Below, piece after piece: positions 1 through 13,524 of a stretch of DNA of 64,000 bases. This DNA comes from Cardiocondyla obscurior. Lineage: Eukaryota; Arthropoda; Insecta; Hymenoptera; Formicidae. The notes under the pieces are model-generated. The model was given only the letters and a program-made list of their open reading frames with translations, was not told the origin of the DNA and did not search any database. How positions within the stretch are numbered: position 1 is the first letter of the stretch; every line of letters begins with the position of its first letter. The stretch lies in the NCBI RefSeq assembly GCF_019399895.1, contig NC_091877.1:2170001-2234000 (forward strand). Reading direction: 5' to 3'. The position numbers and the translations under genes are program-made.

Positions 1-2006
1 CAAGATACAAAAGAAACAGATACTAAGAACAACCTTTTGACACGTCAGTCGAAATATTTACATCATTCTGATGATCCCTAGCCAATTTCGCATGTTGCAA
101 AGTATAGAGATGTGTGTCACTTAAAAACGTTGCATAATTGTGATATGCGAAATACATTTCGCGTGGTGACTACATCAACGATTTACAGGTACACTAGTGA
201 TATTAATATTATTCACGTAATACAGGGTACTCCAGATTGATTGAGAAATACTTCAACGTTGAACTTTTCAGAAAATACTTTTGCTAATTTTTCTACATAT
301 TTTGGAAACTAGCTTGTAAACTTTTAACATTAAATTATTTGGCAAATAAATCTCGATTAATATTTTAGATAAAATTAAAAAAATTATAATTACAGCGATG
401 TATTGAAACTATATATCTTATTGTCTTCTTATTTTTCGAATTAAATGTAAGAAAAATGTGAAATATTTGGTCTATACTTGAAGTATTCTTCAATCTCGTT
501 TAATTACTCTGTATTTAAAAAATGACAATATTGTAGAAGATGCCTTAATAGTATAACTATTTTTACTGCCTTTTCACGAGTGATTAGGTAATTCTTATGA
601 CACATTTCTATCTTAATATAATTTTTTATTTTTGTTCCTAGAGACATTAAAAATTTTTAATTATACAAAATTATTTTATCGTCTTATCAAAGTTTTTTTT
701 TATATTTGTAAGACTTTTATTTAATTTAGTTGTACTTAATATATCTCTTAATACAAATAGTTGTTAAATGAGCAAAAATGTGCACAATATAATGCTTTAA
801 TCAACAACACTACTAACGAATATAGAATAATATAATCTAACCTGATACGAATATTATTTTTATATCTTATATTATGCAGAATAAATACTTAGATTAAATC
901 TAATAGTAAAATATAACCATAATAATAATCGTTAAACGTGAATGCAGTCATTTTTGTTAGTTTTATTTATGTATTTCATTTTTAATTAATGTCTAATGTT
1001 TTCGTCGTCTTTTTGTTCACGCGCAACTTTTTGTAATAATTTTCTAAAAATTATGAGACCGATACTTTGCGAATATAAATTATTTTGTATAAAAAGCGTG
1101 ATTATGTATTCAGTCATTTATAAGAACATAACTTTCATTAAAAAATAAAATTATACGCTTAAATATTTTTATTATTTAACATATGTGGTAAATATGCTAA
1201 TAATGCCAATTTTATAAAACTTTTAATAAAATAAATATATATTATACTCTTATTTTATTAAATTTAATTTTTTTAATAAAATATTTATTTTATTATTAAT
1301 TTATTATCAAAAATAAAAATGCAGCTAATATTGATATTTATTTACATCATAAATAAATTAAAGCAGAAATGTAAGTGGAAAATTTTTTCACATCATCCCT
1401 TATATACTTTCAAAATCACAGATTTGTATAAATGTACACACGGATCGTAAGGTGTACTCTTAATATTTGTCATGTCTAGAAATTTTTTTTATATTAATAC
1501 CTTGCTATCTTTTTTTTTTAATACTGTATTATAAAATATGTCGGTAAATAAATGTACCGACTTATTTAAAGCTTGTAAAATAGGCTTGTTAAAAAGTATT
1601 TTGATCCTAATAAATGAATAGCGGAGTGTTGATTATCATATCCACTCACAACTACGCTTATTCAATAACAAGATACAGTCAATCGTTTAAATTATTTAAA
1701 TTGGCTAAAACAAATTTGTAAATGTAATAAGTGTGAGATATTACCAGGTAATCCCATCTTCAATATTACATGGGTAATACGAAACCATTTAAATATCTGC
1801 TGTTTCAACATATTATGTTTTCTGCAACGAAAGTCTACCTCTCCATGGAAACATACGACGTCCCTAGTAACAAATTATTATTAATGACGCTAATACTATT
1901 GCAAATATATATTACTTAATAAGTGTCGACTCGGAAACGAACGATCATGCGAACGAGCGCATGCTTTCTTCTAGTCTGTTAAAAAGTTCAGGAGGGATAA
2001 TTAACA
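1..2006. other. AT-rich non-coding flank downstream of the flippase gene
   Basis: Very AT-rich sequence with many A and T runs and no open frame worth reporting. It lies downstream of the minus-strand flippase gene and should hold its 3' UTR. It may also hold one more tiny coding exon: the minus strand has a pyrimidine-rich acceptor ending in GCAG next to 1821. Joined in phase 0 to the strong donor at the end of the last called flippase exon, it would add two codons and a stop at 1813-1815. Nothing else is recognised here. Confidence 0.6.
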
Positions 2007-5000
2007 TTAATTACTTACCATTTGGCGACTTAATCTACTATCGTCATCGATACAAGTGATAATTTGCGGAAGTTCCTCGTTTCTTCGAAGAACTCTCAAT
2101 GGTCTATATGTGTTATACGTCAACCATAAATAATCGGGTATTAAGCAGGCAACCACAATTAGTACAGTAAGTGCCCAGAATGAGGGTGATACCGATAATT
2201 TTTGAAAGACGCCATACATATCACCATCGAATTTTCTAAAAACAAAATTTCATAAATAAAAATAAGTTTTATTCATTAATATATAATCTTTTAAGTTTAT
2301 AATTTTTTTTTATTATTGCAAAATTTGTACTTACACATCCATGATTGAATAGCTGACAGAACACACATAAAATACTATTTCAGACAATACTACACTCAAA
2401 ATGAGTGGAACTGTCCAATATAAACTGTGTAATAAAATCTAAAATGACATTATTGTTAACAATACATAAATAACTTTTATAATAAATATTTTAAACATAT
2501 TAAATTTTGATTACCTGTAGATTTGCTAGTAAAGTGACTATATGAACAATGCATGTACTGTAAGTCCATTGTCCAATCGACGTATTATCGGAAAGATATG
2601 TAGGATTAATGTATGTTATAGCATATACTGTAAAATATGTTACGCATGTATGCCATAATCCTAAAAAAAAGAGTTGTAATTAGTATTTGTCGTAATATAT
2701 GTGTTAATAATAAAATAATGTAATATTAATTTTTGCACAAACCTAAAAGCAACCAAATAATGAATTGCTTTCTTGACATTAAATAATTGTTTTTATTAAG
2801 TTTATACAAATATGGACACTCCAGAAGTTTTTTCGCGTCGTAATTCTGTTCATATAAGGCGTATATCACTATCGGAAATGATGTGAACATTAGATTAAAA
2901 CCCATTAGAAACATGCCATCATAAAGTTCCTATTAAGATTATATTTCTATAAATCTTACATATCAAATCAAATCTATATGTATGCCATGTAAATAGATTA
3001 GTCTTTTATATTTTAAATAATTTACCTATGCATTGCAAAAATAAGATCTTTTACATGCGGTAGAAAGAAAGATTACCTGGGTGGAAAAACCATTATGTAT
3101 AGCAAAAAGCATCTGCGGCGTTATAAATACAACATTTTTGTAGAAGAAAAACTGCATTAAAAAGCTGATACGCATGTAATACCAGTGTCCGTGCACCAAT
3201 AACGTTTTTCTCAGATACTTGAACTTTGTGAAAGCAAAATCGGCGGAGATCGATGCCTGGCGACCTTCTTTCCCTAATATTCCTATACCCACATGTGCTG
3301 ATTGTATCATCGAGACATCGTTACCACCGTCACCGATAGCTGCAGTATGAGGCCGATTTCGTGACGTTTTTATCAAATGTACAACCTGCAAAAATAAATA
3401 AATAAGTTAATAATTTATTCGCATTTCTGTATGCGTTTAGAAACGAAAGAAAATTTAAACCTCGCTTTTTTGTAGAGGCGTCAGTCTGCAACAAACAACT
3501 GCTTCGCAGTTCATTCCGACAGTTTTAAATAAATGTGGACAATTTCGTAACGTTGCCGCCATACTAACACCGTCTATTATCAACCCATATTGCTTGTGTG
3601 GTTCCAATTTCATTTTTCGTCTGCAAAACAATTAAAAAAATATATTATTATCTAAGATAGTATACTTTAAATTATATCGTAAGATTTTTACGTGTAAACT
3701 ATACTTACTCAAAAGTTGTGAGAACTAGGAAACAGCTTTGTTCCGAAGTTTCATCCATTAGTCTTAGAACTTCAGTACCTTTTTTAAAATGACCGCATAA
3801 AAAAGCAATGTTCTCCGCAGTTTCTGCCTTATCTCCAGTAAGCACCCATACCTAAAAATATATGTATATTTTAAATCGTCTTTAAAGTTAATTAATTTAA
3901 TTAAAATAGAAATAAAACGTATAAATTTTAATAATATTAATATATCTGAATAATTGTACTAAAACAAAAGTAAGATAATTAATTGCCTGAAAGTTATTAA
4001 AAATTTATAAAACATGACGAAAGCAAAGCGTAAGAAACAAAGGATTTCTTCGATAGTTCACACAAAGACGGTGCAATGAACTAACTTTGATGCCAGCGAC
4101 TCGTAAGCATTCCAAGGTCTCTTGAACCTTGTCCTGCAGGTGATCTTCTACCGCGGTTACTCCGAGCAAGGTGAGTCCGCTCTCCATGAGATTGTACGCT
4201 CTCGTTATATTTTCCTCTCTGTCTGGACCGATTATCTGTCTAGCTTGCTCGATGTTCGACATCAGACTCTCGTATTCGGAATACTGCATCTTTTTGTATG
4301 CAATCACCAACGTTCGCAAACCTCTCTAAAAATTAAAAAATTTAAATATTTGTTGTAATATAACTAATATAGCTAACAAAACAGTAATGCATCTTTTTTG
4401 TGCATAAAAAATTTTTTTTTTTATTGTAAAAAGAAGTAATAAAGTTCTTCGCTTAAGCTCTGATTTAATTTATTACAAACAAACCATAGAAAAATCATCG
4501 ACGTGAACAACAGCTTTTTGTACTTGTCCCTCAGTTATCAATGGCAAAACAGCCGAATCCGCACCCTTGCAGTACAGCCAAATATCTTCTGACGAGTCTT
4601 TTACTATTACCGACATTCTCTTACGTTCTGTGCAAAATAATATTAGCGCTATTACTATTAAAAAGATATCAAATTAAAATATTCAAATTCGAGATATATT
4701 CCGATATTAACTCACCTGAGCTGAATTCCAATATCTCTAACTTATGGAAAATCAAATTATTCTCGTTGATCTTAATGTGCATCTCATCAGTAGTATTTTT
4801 TTGTAAAACAACGCCACATCTAGCACTCGCCTCCACTAACGCCTTCTCGTCTGCTGATGCCGCCTGCCATATGTTATACATGTTTGTATATCTCATTACG
4901 TTAAATCAGTCACGTTCGTTTAACTTTTATCTTAGATAAATTATTAGCGAATATTTATTAAAGAACACGCTTCCGCGAATTCAATATTTGCGTATGCTTG

Positions 5001-7530
5001 CATTGCTATTTTTACCTGATACTCTGGCAAATCCGGATGCATCATCAACGAACTGTTGACTCTTGTGACTTTTTTCAGTCTGAAACTCTCACGGAATTGA
5101 GTACGCTTGGCTATTATTTCGGGACGTCGGCTGGGCGGTGAAATTTGGACTATATGGCATAGCGAAATGCTTATCATGAAATGCCAAATTTCACTCTAAA
5201 ATCATAGATTTTTAAATAATAGCGCTAAAATTACTATTTTTGTTAAGAACTTTATATGTAAATTTACAATTTATCTAAAACAATAACGCTATAATTTTCT
5301 TTCCTTTCTGATAATCTAATACTAATTAACATTTTTTTTACCTCCCACGATGACAATTTGACGGCTTCATTCTCATTCCCACTTGATGGCAATAAATATA
5401 GATTTCCGTCACAATCTTTCTCCATGTACACATTGCCGTTAATGGAACAGCGCCTGAACAGCATCAGATTTTCAGTGAGAGTGCCAGTTTTGTCACTAAA
5501 TAGATACTCAACCTGGCCAAGATCTTCATTTAAGTCTGACGAATTGGCGAGTGCTGGTTGATCGTTGGCTTTGTCATACATGTCTAGGTCCCAACCGAAG
5601 TAAAAGGAGCCCAGAAACCGTTGCACTTCTGTCAAAACGCATGTAAATCTTCATTGGCGTAGTAGAATCTTTTTACGAGTATATTTTGTAAATATACATT
5701 TCGTTACTTTATAAATGCAGCTTTGTTTCAAAAGAAATAAATCAATTTAAATAATTAAAAATGTTTTATAAATATTTTCATGTAAAATAAAATTATTATA
5801 ATATAAATAGAGAAAACTGTGCAAGAAAATTATCTTACCAACTGTGACATATAATGATATCGGCACGATATAATTAAATAAAAGTAGAAAACTCAGAATA
5901 TCCGAAACTAATGAAGAAAAATTAATCTTAGGCTGTGGACCTAAATAACTCTCCCAGTCTTCGTTAGATTGAACATATAACTTCAGCAGAGTACACATCA
6001 ATACTTCGATTATAAGTATCACGACATATACTGTAAGATATGTATTGATAGATCTAAAAATAGTAACGTTAAGATAAATGTAAATATAAAATGTAATTAT
6101 CTTTATAAATACAAGTGTTTCTCGAATTTCTGTTGTATCATTCACAAAGGATAAAACTAAGTAGCGATATTGGTCGAGTTCTTATAAAACGAAACTTGAA
6201 CATAATTACCTTTCAGCAATGGAGAATTTATTACTGACTATCTTTGAGTTTAGAGACAATTTTGAATCGTGCCCGGTGTAAACTGCGCAACCAACTACAT
6301 ATTCGGTGTCTTTTAATCTAGATCCGCGCAACATAAGATTTTCTATTGTTAGATGCCCGCTTGTTGTCTCACTGTCATTATTAATCTCAAGCTTGCCGTG
6401 GAAACTATAAAGATTGGCTGAGGGTTCTTGACATGTAATCGTCGCTTCCATCGCTACTATGTCTGAAAGCGGCATCGCCGAGATTACTTTCGGAACGTGT
6501 AACATCTAAAATTAAATATTATTATTACATTATTATTATGTATCTTGCTTTATAAAGATCGAGTACAAAGATAATTACTTTTAAATTTGTTTCACCGTCG
6601 AGATTTGATGTTGTGACATAACAACATCCCGGGGTATCGCTATGAAGAAGAACGATATCGCAAGGTACATCCTCGTCGCGAGAAACTTTTACAAAATCGC
6701 CTACTATTATTTGTTCACAGCAGATACTCTATAACATATTATATTTGTATGTAAAATGTATATTCGCTTTAATACCACAATTTATAAAAAAATATCTATC
6801 TATATAAATATATATAATTTTTGATAAATTGTGTATATATATAAATATATCTATATATTATCTGATAATATGTGGAAAGTATTTTATTGTTCTTTTTCTG
6901 CTTCGCAATGTAACAATAAAAATAAACAAAGCTTTAAAATTAATATTTTATAATCAGTAAAGCTAACATGTACGACAAACCTGTGCACATTTGTTGCGAA
7001 TGACATTGACTAATTTTTGATTATCTTGTTTATCTATCTTGTAACGCAGGTAATCTTCATATCCTTGCTTACATGCAGTTACCAAAATGACAAACGTTAA
7101 TGGTAAGGCGCTGGTTAACGGTGAAACTGGCGAATCTTTATTTGCAAGCGCAATTATCAACGAGAGTAGGAAGTAAAAATTTGCCACACGTCGGAATTGC
7201 TCAAAGAGATTTTTCGGGATAAAGTTCCATAGTGTGTACTGCAGATCAGACAGAAACAAATGCGATTATAATCTGTGGTACTTTTAAATGTGACTTTTGA
7301 AGTGATGATGTCATAATCATTTTTAGATGTGAAAATGAACGTCATGCGAGTGTTTAATTACGTCACTTAAATTATATAACAGCGAGTATTCTAAATTACA
7401 AAAGAAAAGAATAAATGAGAAATACCTTGTGCGACTGGATTCGATTGCTAACGAAACGTTTCCCTGATGGATCGTTGTGAGAATTAATCTTTACGATTCG
7501 GCGATCGGCAAGTATCGAGGATTTCGGACT
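2007..7530 (-). CDS. P4-ATPase phospholipid flippase, ATP11-like (5' end incomplete)
   Basis: P4-ATPases flip aminophospholipids to the cytosolic leaflet, usually with a CDC50 subunit. Coding exons from 5' to 3' on the minus strand: 7426-7530, 6981-7238, 6579-6728, 6210-6505, 5839-6053, 5342-5628, 5016-5195, 4716-4863, 4485-4627, 4086-4325, 3709-3851, 3461-3620, 3077-3385, 2743-2929, 2515-2660, 2335-2438, 2007-2235. All junctions are GT-AG and keep frame, giving 1099 residues (family about 1130). Visible motifs, numbered in this partial protein: actuator DGET 165-168, PISL of TM4 334-337, phosphorylation site DKTGT at D387, nucleotide-binding KGAD 567-570, TGDK 679-682, hinge GDGGND 793-798, then the C-terminal membrane segments. 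The N-terminal segment before TM1 (NFIPKNLFEQFRR) and the KQGYED stretch resemble the ATP11A/B/C class more than ATP8 or ATP10; this is from remembered family features. The first called exon lacks a methionine, so an upstream start exon is missing. The last exon ends either at the TAA at 2007 or by splicing at ATG|GTAAGT just before it. Confidence 0.96.
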
Positions 7531-7859
7531 CTGCAAACGAAACAATAGGTTAATTCAGCTGTTTCGAGTTTTACCCCCACCAGCTCTTATGAAAAATGAA
7601 GATCAACCGCGAGTGACGCGAAGCTAGCTACAACTGCTGCAAGACAAAAACGACAAGATTGACAACACAGCCATTACGTAAAATATGTAATCGGTGCCAG
7701 GATGGCGTAAAATAATATTGTTCATAAAATTTTTTGTATATATTCTAAATTAGTTCGTGAAATCGAGTTTCCAACATTTTTTAGTCTCGAATTATCCAGT
7801 ATTTCTCGTGCGAACTAACGGTACTAACGTTCGTTCGTGTCACAGCAACTAATACGACG
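7531..7859. promoter_or_regulatory. Compact divergent promoter between flippase and OGDH genes
   Basis: The flippase gene runs left and OGDH runs right, with 329 bp between the first recognised exon of one and the ATG of the other. This interval must hold the OGDH 5' UTR, the OGDH promoter and probably the flippase promoter and first exon, so a shared bidirectional promoter is inferred. No TATA box or initiator was assigned. A minus-strand ATG lies near 7674, but its frame closes after 16 codons and no good phase-0 donor joins it to the flippase exon ending at 7530, so the flippase start stays open. Confidence 0.5.
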
Positions 7860-10800
7860 ATGTACGCGAAAGCGCTAGGTTATTGGAGCGTTCAATCTAT
7901 CAGGCTGCATTTATATCGACAATTAGTGCATCACCTCCGCCCGTGCTGGACAAATAATGAATGTAAGCCAATTGCCAAGCAATTTTACAAAAATAATCTG
8001 GTACGCTATGTACATGACGGTGATAAAGGCGATGAGAAAGATAATGTGCTCAATATGAACAATAGTCAGTACTTGGATCACCTTTATAAGGCTTGGCTTG
8101 AAGATCGAAAATCTGTGAGTCCCTCATGGGACTCGTATTTTAAAATGATCCACGCGAAAAATCTCAAGAACTCTCCGAGCACGAAATCTAGTTCGATTCG
8201 TGCCAATTCGTCTTCTAAATTAATGACGTTAAATTTAAAAGACAGACAAACAGGCAAGAGCAAGTTTTAAATTTAATTTTAGCCATTTTATAAAATTATA
8301 TCATTAATGTCGATTATAATTTATATAATTTAAAATAAATAATATATTTTTTTCTACATTGGATTGTATACAATACATATATTACTATTAATTACATTTT
8401 TTAATTAATTAATATTTAGCAAGACCGTTAATTTTTCTAAAATTATATCATTAATGTCGATTATAATTTATACAATTTAAAATAAATTATATATTTTTTT
8501 CTACATTGGATTATATACAATACATATATTACTATTAATTACATTTTTTAATTAATTAATATTTAGCAAGACGGTTAATGAAAGAACCCTTTCGAGAGAA
8601 ATCAAATGGCCAAATGCAAGGAGATGAATATATAAGCGGTGCACTTGATATTAATGCCACAATTCGAGCGTATCAGGTATCTATATTTTTACAAAATTTT
8701 TGTACTTTTGCTTTTATACTTCTGTATTAATGCTTATTTTATTTAATTAAAAGGCACGTGGTCACTTAATAGCAGACACTGATCCACTGGGTATACAAAA
8801 TCCAGAATCAGCAAAGTTACAAGGCACTGCAAATTTACCACCTGAAATTGTAGTACGGCATCATCTTAAAGGAATGACAGAAGAGGACATGAACAGGGAA
8901 TTTCCTCTTGCATCCTTAACCGTTATCGGAGGCGATAAGAGAAGTTTACCATTGCGGGAGATATTAATGAGACTTAATCAGGTTTACTGTGGTCATTTAG
9001 GTCTCGAATACACATACATTCACGATCTCAATACGGTATGTAATAACAGAATTTTAGTTAATAGTAATCGTGTACTTAAAAATAACTAAAATGGCTTTTT
9101 CGTCATTTTTAATTAACAATGAGAAAAAAAAGAAATTTGCAAATATAAAAAAAAATATAAGTTATATACATTGAATTAGTTAGATTGGTTGAGACAAAAA
9201 TTTGAGATACCAGGTGCTTGGGAATTGCCTACGGAGCATCGCAAATGGACTTGGATGAATATTATGAAGAGTGTAAGCTTTGAAAGTTTTTTAGCGAAGA
9301 AATACGGAACGGAAAAAAGATTCGGATTAGAAGGTTGCGAATCATTCATACCATCTATGGCGGAATGCATAGAAACGTCGGCGCTAAATGGTAATATTAC
9401 CTTCTGGATTTCGATTTACACAAAATTACGAAGCAATTTCTGAGTTTTAATTGATGATATCTTTAATTTTATTATTCTGATTTATTTGGGTATTAATTCG
9501 TTAGGAGTTGAAACTATAATTATCGGTATGGCTCATCGCGGCCGTTTAAATACGTTGGCAAATATTTGTTCGAAACCATTGAGTCAATTGTTCACTCAGT
9601 TTAATCCAATTGCTTTGGAGGGATTCGGTTCCGGTGATGTAAAATATCACCTCGGAACGCTCTCGGAAAAATTACTAGAAAGGTGAAGAAAGCCACCGGG
9701 CTGTAAATTTGGTTTGAATACGTGAATACGTCAGGCGTTGATATCTAAACTAATTTAATATTAAAATTAAATTGAAAAAGAGAAAGACAAAATGTTCATC
9801 ATAAATATTTTAATCTATTGTGATTTTTAGAACTAAAAAGAAGGTGCTTCTTGCCATAATGGCGAATTCTTCTCATTTAGAAGCAATCGATCCGGCCATA
9901 GTCGGTCGTGTTCGCGCTGAACAAGTCGAGAAAGGTGACTCTAAACGTACGTATTTAAAATAAGCGGTTTGCTAACAGATGATAATAGACATACTTTAAG
10001 TAAATTTACTTTAAACAGATGGCAAAAAATCGTTGGCTATATTGGTTCACGGTGACGCTGCTTTTGCCGGTCAAGGTGTTGTTTACGAAACGATGCATCT
10101 TACTAATTTGCCAGAGTACACAACGGGTGGTGTTATGCATATCGTAATTAATAATCAAGTAAGAATAAGTTTCTCTATAATGACAATACTTTTAATTTTA
10201 TTAATATTTATGAAATAATCAAATAGTCAAAATTTAATTATTTTCTTTTAAATAACTATACAGTTTAAAAATAAAAATTATTTTAATAATTCTAGATAGG
10301 ATTTACAACTGATCCAAGATATTCACGATCCAGTGCGCATTGTACGGATGTCGCGCGTGTTGTTAACGCTCCTATTTTTCACATACATGCTGACGATCCC
10401 GATTTAGTGACTTACTGCAGTAAAGTGGCCAGCGAATATCGGTAAATGTGATTTGTTTTATAAATTTTCTTATCGTTTTATTCTAAAAAATTAAACATGA
10501 CTGCTTCGGCTGTCTAATTATGTTTTTATTGCTTAATTGCAAGCATTTTATTTAAAGAATAAATTTATTACTATAAATGTTAAAAAATTACAAAAAATAA
10601 TTTAAATAAAATAATATATTTTGCGATAAAAATATATTCTGTTATTAGGGCTACTTTTCATAACGATGTAGTATTGGATATCGTTGGATATCGAAAAAAT
10701 GGTCATAACGAAATGGATGAGCCGATGCTTACTCAACCGCTCATGTATAAACGAATAAAAGATCATCCTAGTGTTTTATCTATATACAGCAATAAATTAT

Positions 10801-13524
10801 TTAAGGAAGGCGTGATAACAGAAACTTTTGCAAAAGAGGTTGAGAAAAATTATATGTATAGTTAACCGTTATACAATATAATTAATCGTTTTAAAACTGG
10901 TAGTTTAATTCTGTCATGAATATAAATGCATCATTATTTTTGTGCATAGGAAATAGAAAAATACATGAATTACTGCGAAGAAGAGTTCAAGAAAGCGCAA
11001 AGTATAAGCTCAATGCAAATGAGCGACTGGCATGACGTGCCCTGGACCGAGTTTTTTTCGAATCAAACTCCGAGAAATAAGATACCGCCGACTGGTATTG
11101 ATATTGCGACCATTAAGACAATTTGTCATGCTATATCCACCCCTCCGAAGGATATCGAGGCTCATGTTCAAGTTAGTTGTAAGGCAGTTCTAATATAAAC
11201 TTTTTAAAATGTTTTATTAAACATAGGTGCTAAGGGCGATGGATAGACGAGCGAAACTGAAAGAGGCTCGACAGATCGACTGGGCAATGGGAGAGTGCTT
11301 GGCTTTTCTCAGTTTACTAAAGGAGGGTCATCACGTTAGATTATCTGGTCAAGATGTTGAGCGAGGCACCTTTACGCAACGAATACACATCATTCACGAT
11401 CAAAGCAAAGACAAGGTGTACAAGAACATCCTGCATGACGTCTTTCCGAGGCAGGCCTTGTACACCGTCACAAATTCATCGTTATCGGAATACGGCGTGT
11501 GTGGTGAGGAGAAATTATCTAACCATTAGCTAATTATTGTGTCATCGTATACGAGTTGATAGCGATATCTATTTTTGTTGTGCACTTATATTATTCTTAT
11601 CGACAATACATACATTTGTTTCAATGTATGGATTCTTTAAGTCTAACTTTTATTAACATATGCAAAAAAATGTATTTGAATAAATTTCTAATTAACGGTG
11701 GTTAACGATAATCAATATTTAACGAATGTTCGGCGAGAAAAGGATTTGAATTGGGATACTCTGCGTACAATCATAATACTCTGACTCTCTGGGAAGCACA
11801 GTTTGGCGACTTTGCTAATAATTGTCAGGTACTTAAGACTTCTGTCCTATTTGTAGCAGAATTTTGATTTTTTTACTTTATTAACTTTTAATTTGCAATG
11901 CCTCGAGAAGTAAGATTTTTTGACATTTCTAGTTGCAATTGAACGGGGCATAAGTGTTTATAAATTACCGTATATTCCAAAAGGATAATCGCAATTTTAT
12001 AAAAAAAATTATAAAAATATTTATTGAATATTTTTAATAACTTTAAATTGTTTTTTAGGTTATACTAGATTGCCTGTTATGTTCTGGGCAAACTAAGTGG
12101 GGTAGACAGGTAGGATTGGTATTGTTGTTACCGCATGGCTTGGAGGGTCAGGGGCCAGAACATTCGTCTGCTAGATTAGAGAGATTTCTTCAGTTGTGCG
12201 ACGATGAAGGTACTTACGTGCCCGGAACGGAGCCTGGTGCCCCACCCGGTGAAAATGTTGATCAAATTATGACGAGACAGCTTTTTGAGATAAATTGGAT
12301 CGTTTGCAATCCTACGACACCCGCCAATCTCTTTCATCTTTTACGCCGACAGATTTTAATGCCGTTCCGCAAACCATTGGTAAGTTTAAGTTTTATTTTA
12401 CGCAGAAATTGCAAATAACTTTTTAACGAAATTTATTACATGACAAACAGTAGAATATTCTGACATTTGCTCGCGCACACGTTCCATTATACTGAATACT
12501 CAACTTATACTTTGAAATGTTTATCAAACACTCGTCGTATCATCCATTTTTTACTGACGTACAGAATAGTGTAATAGTAAAAAAAATTAGACACTAAGTG
12601 CTATATCTATCGCGGTCATGTCATTACCATTATTTTAAATACAATGTTAGTTTTTTAATTTTTATTACACGAATGTTATATGCACGATTATTGACTATTA
12701 AATTGTTACATAAAGTTTATTTCATCACATAAATTTTTTAAGTTATTTATTCGAATAATTTTTAAAGTTAAATTTTAATAGTTTGTCACATGTAAGACAA
12801 ATCACGCGTTTTATTTAATATTATTGTTATAATAATTAATTTTATTTTTGGAATTATAATAACACATTTTAAATATCATGCAGGTTGTTATGACTCCTAA
12901 ATCATTACTACGTCATCCGATGGCAATATCAAATTTCGAAGATATGGGACCAGGTACAAGCTTTCAACCAGTTCTACCAGATCCTTTCGTGAAGCCAGAA
13001 AATGTGAAGAAGGTATTAATCTGTACCGGAAAGGTGTATTACGATTTGGTTGTCGAACGACAGGAACGGCAGTTAGAAGATAAGATTGCGATTATTAGAA
13101 TCGAACAACTCTGTCCTTTTCCGTATCATCTCTTCGCAACAGAAATAATAAAATATCCGCAAGCAAAAGTAAGACTTTTTCGATTATGATAATGTATCTA
13201 ATTCTTGAGCTACGCACATACATCTGTGAAACCTTCAAATTAGCGATATCTTTGAATTTTCTTTTTCTTTTGTATGTGGATAACAATAAAAATATTTTCT
13301 ACATAATATTTTTATATTTGCAGATTATGTGGCTACAAGAAGAGCACAGGAATCAAGGCGCTTATTGTTATATAAAAGATAGGATAGCCTTAGCCTTGGG
13401 TATTCCATTGGAAGATATAAAGTACGGCGGGCGATCTGCTTCGGCATCGCCAGCGACAGGTAGTAAGATTATTTACAAAAATGAGCATGATAATCTTATG
13501 GCAACAGCAATGAAAATTGATTAG
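7860..13524 (+). CDS. 2-oxoglutarate dehydrogenase E1 (OGDH family), diverged copy
   Basis: E1 is the ThDP-dependent oxoglutarate decarboxylase of the mitochondrial 2-oxoglutarate dehydrogenase complex. Exons: 7860-8253, 8567-8676, 8754-9035, 9180-9390, 9505-9682, 9831-9946, 10019-10158, 10296-10441, 10649-10838, 10950-11171, 11227-11503, 11743-11828, 12059-12379, 12884-13168, 13324-13524. All joins keep frame and give 1052 aa (OGDH about 1020). The first 45 residues are basic and fit a mitochondrial presequence. An N-terminal segment with YKAWLEDRKSVSPSWDSYF marks OGDH rather than the shorter DHTKD1. Later motifs: DPLGI 178-182, GMAHRGRLN 340-348, GDAAF from 442 with NNQ 475-477 (ThDP/Mg site), HNEMDEP 545-551, SGQDVERGTF up to 712, LSEYGV, and a C-terminal transketolase-like domain. 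Intron 1 is GC-AG, with a duplicated acceptor. Some usually invariant positions differ (see findings), so this may be a paralogue such as a tissue-restricted OGDH rather than the main gene. The introns rule out a retrocopy. Confidence 0.96.
8254..8255 (+). other. GC splice donor of OGDH intron 1
   Basis: Exon 1 ends ACAG and the intron begins GCAAGA. Joining here in phase 1 to the acceptor before 8567 gives a continuous OGDH frame. The nearest downstream GT gives a frame that stops within exon 2. CAG|GCAAG is the strong context expected of a functional GC-AG intron. Confidence 0.85.
8291..8584 (+). repeat. 147-bp tandem duplication carrying the intron 1 acceptor
   Basis: Two nearly identical copies lie head to tail, about 8291-8437 and 8438-8584, with only a few differences (for example TATATAATTT versus TATACAATTT, and GACCGTTAAT versus GACGGTTAAT). 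Each ends in the same pyrimidine tract, TTTAG acceptor and first exon bases. The second copy is the real acceptor at 8567. Use of the first copy (exon start about 8420) would bring an early stop. The near identity implies a recent duplication. Confidence 0.9.
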
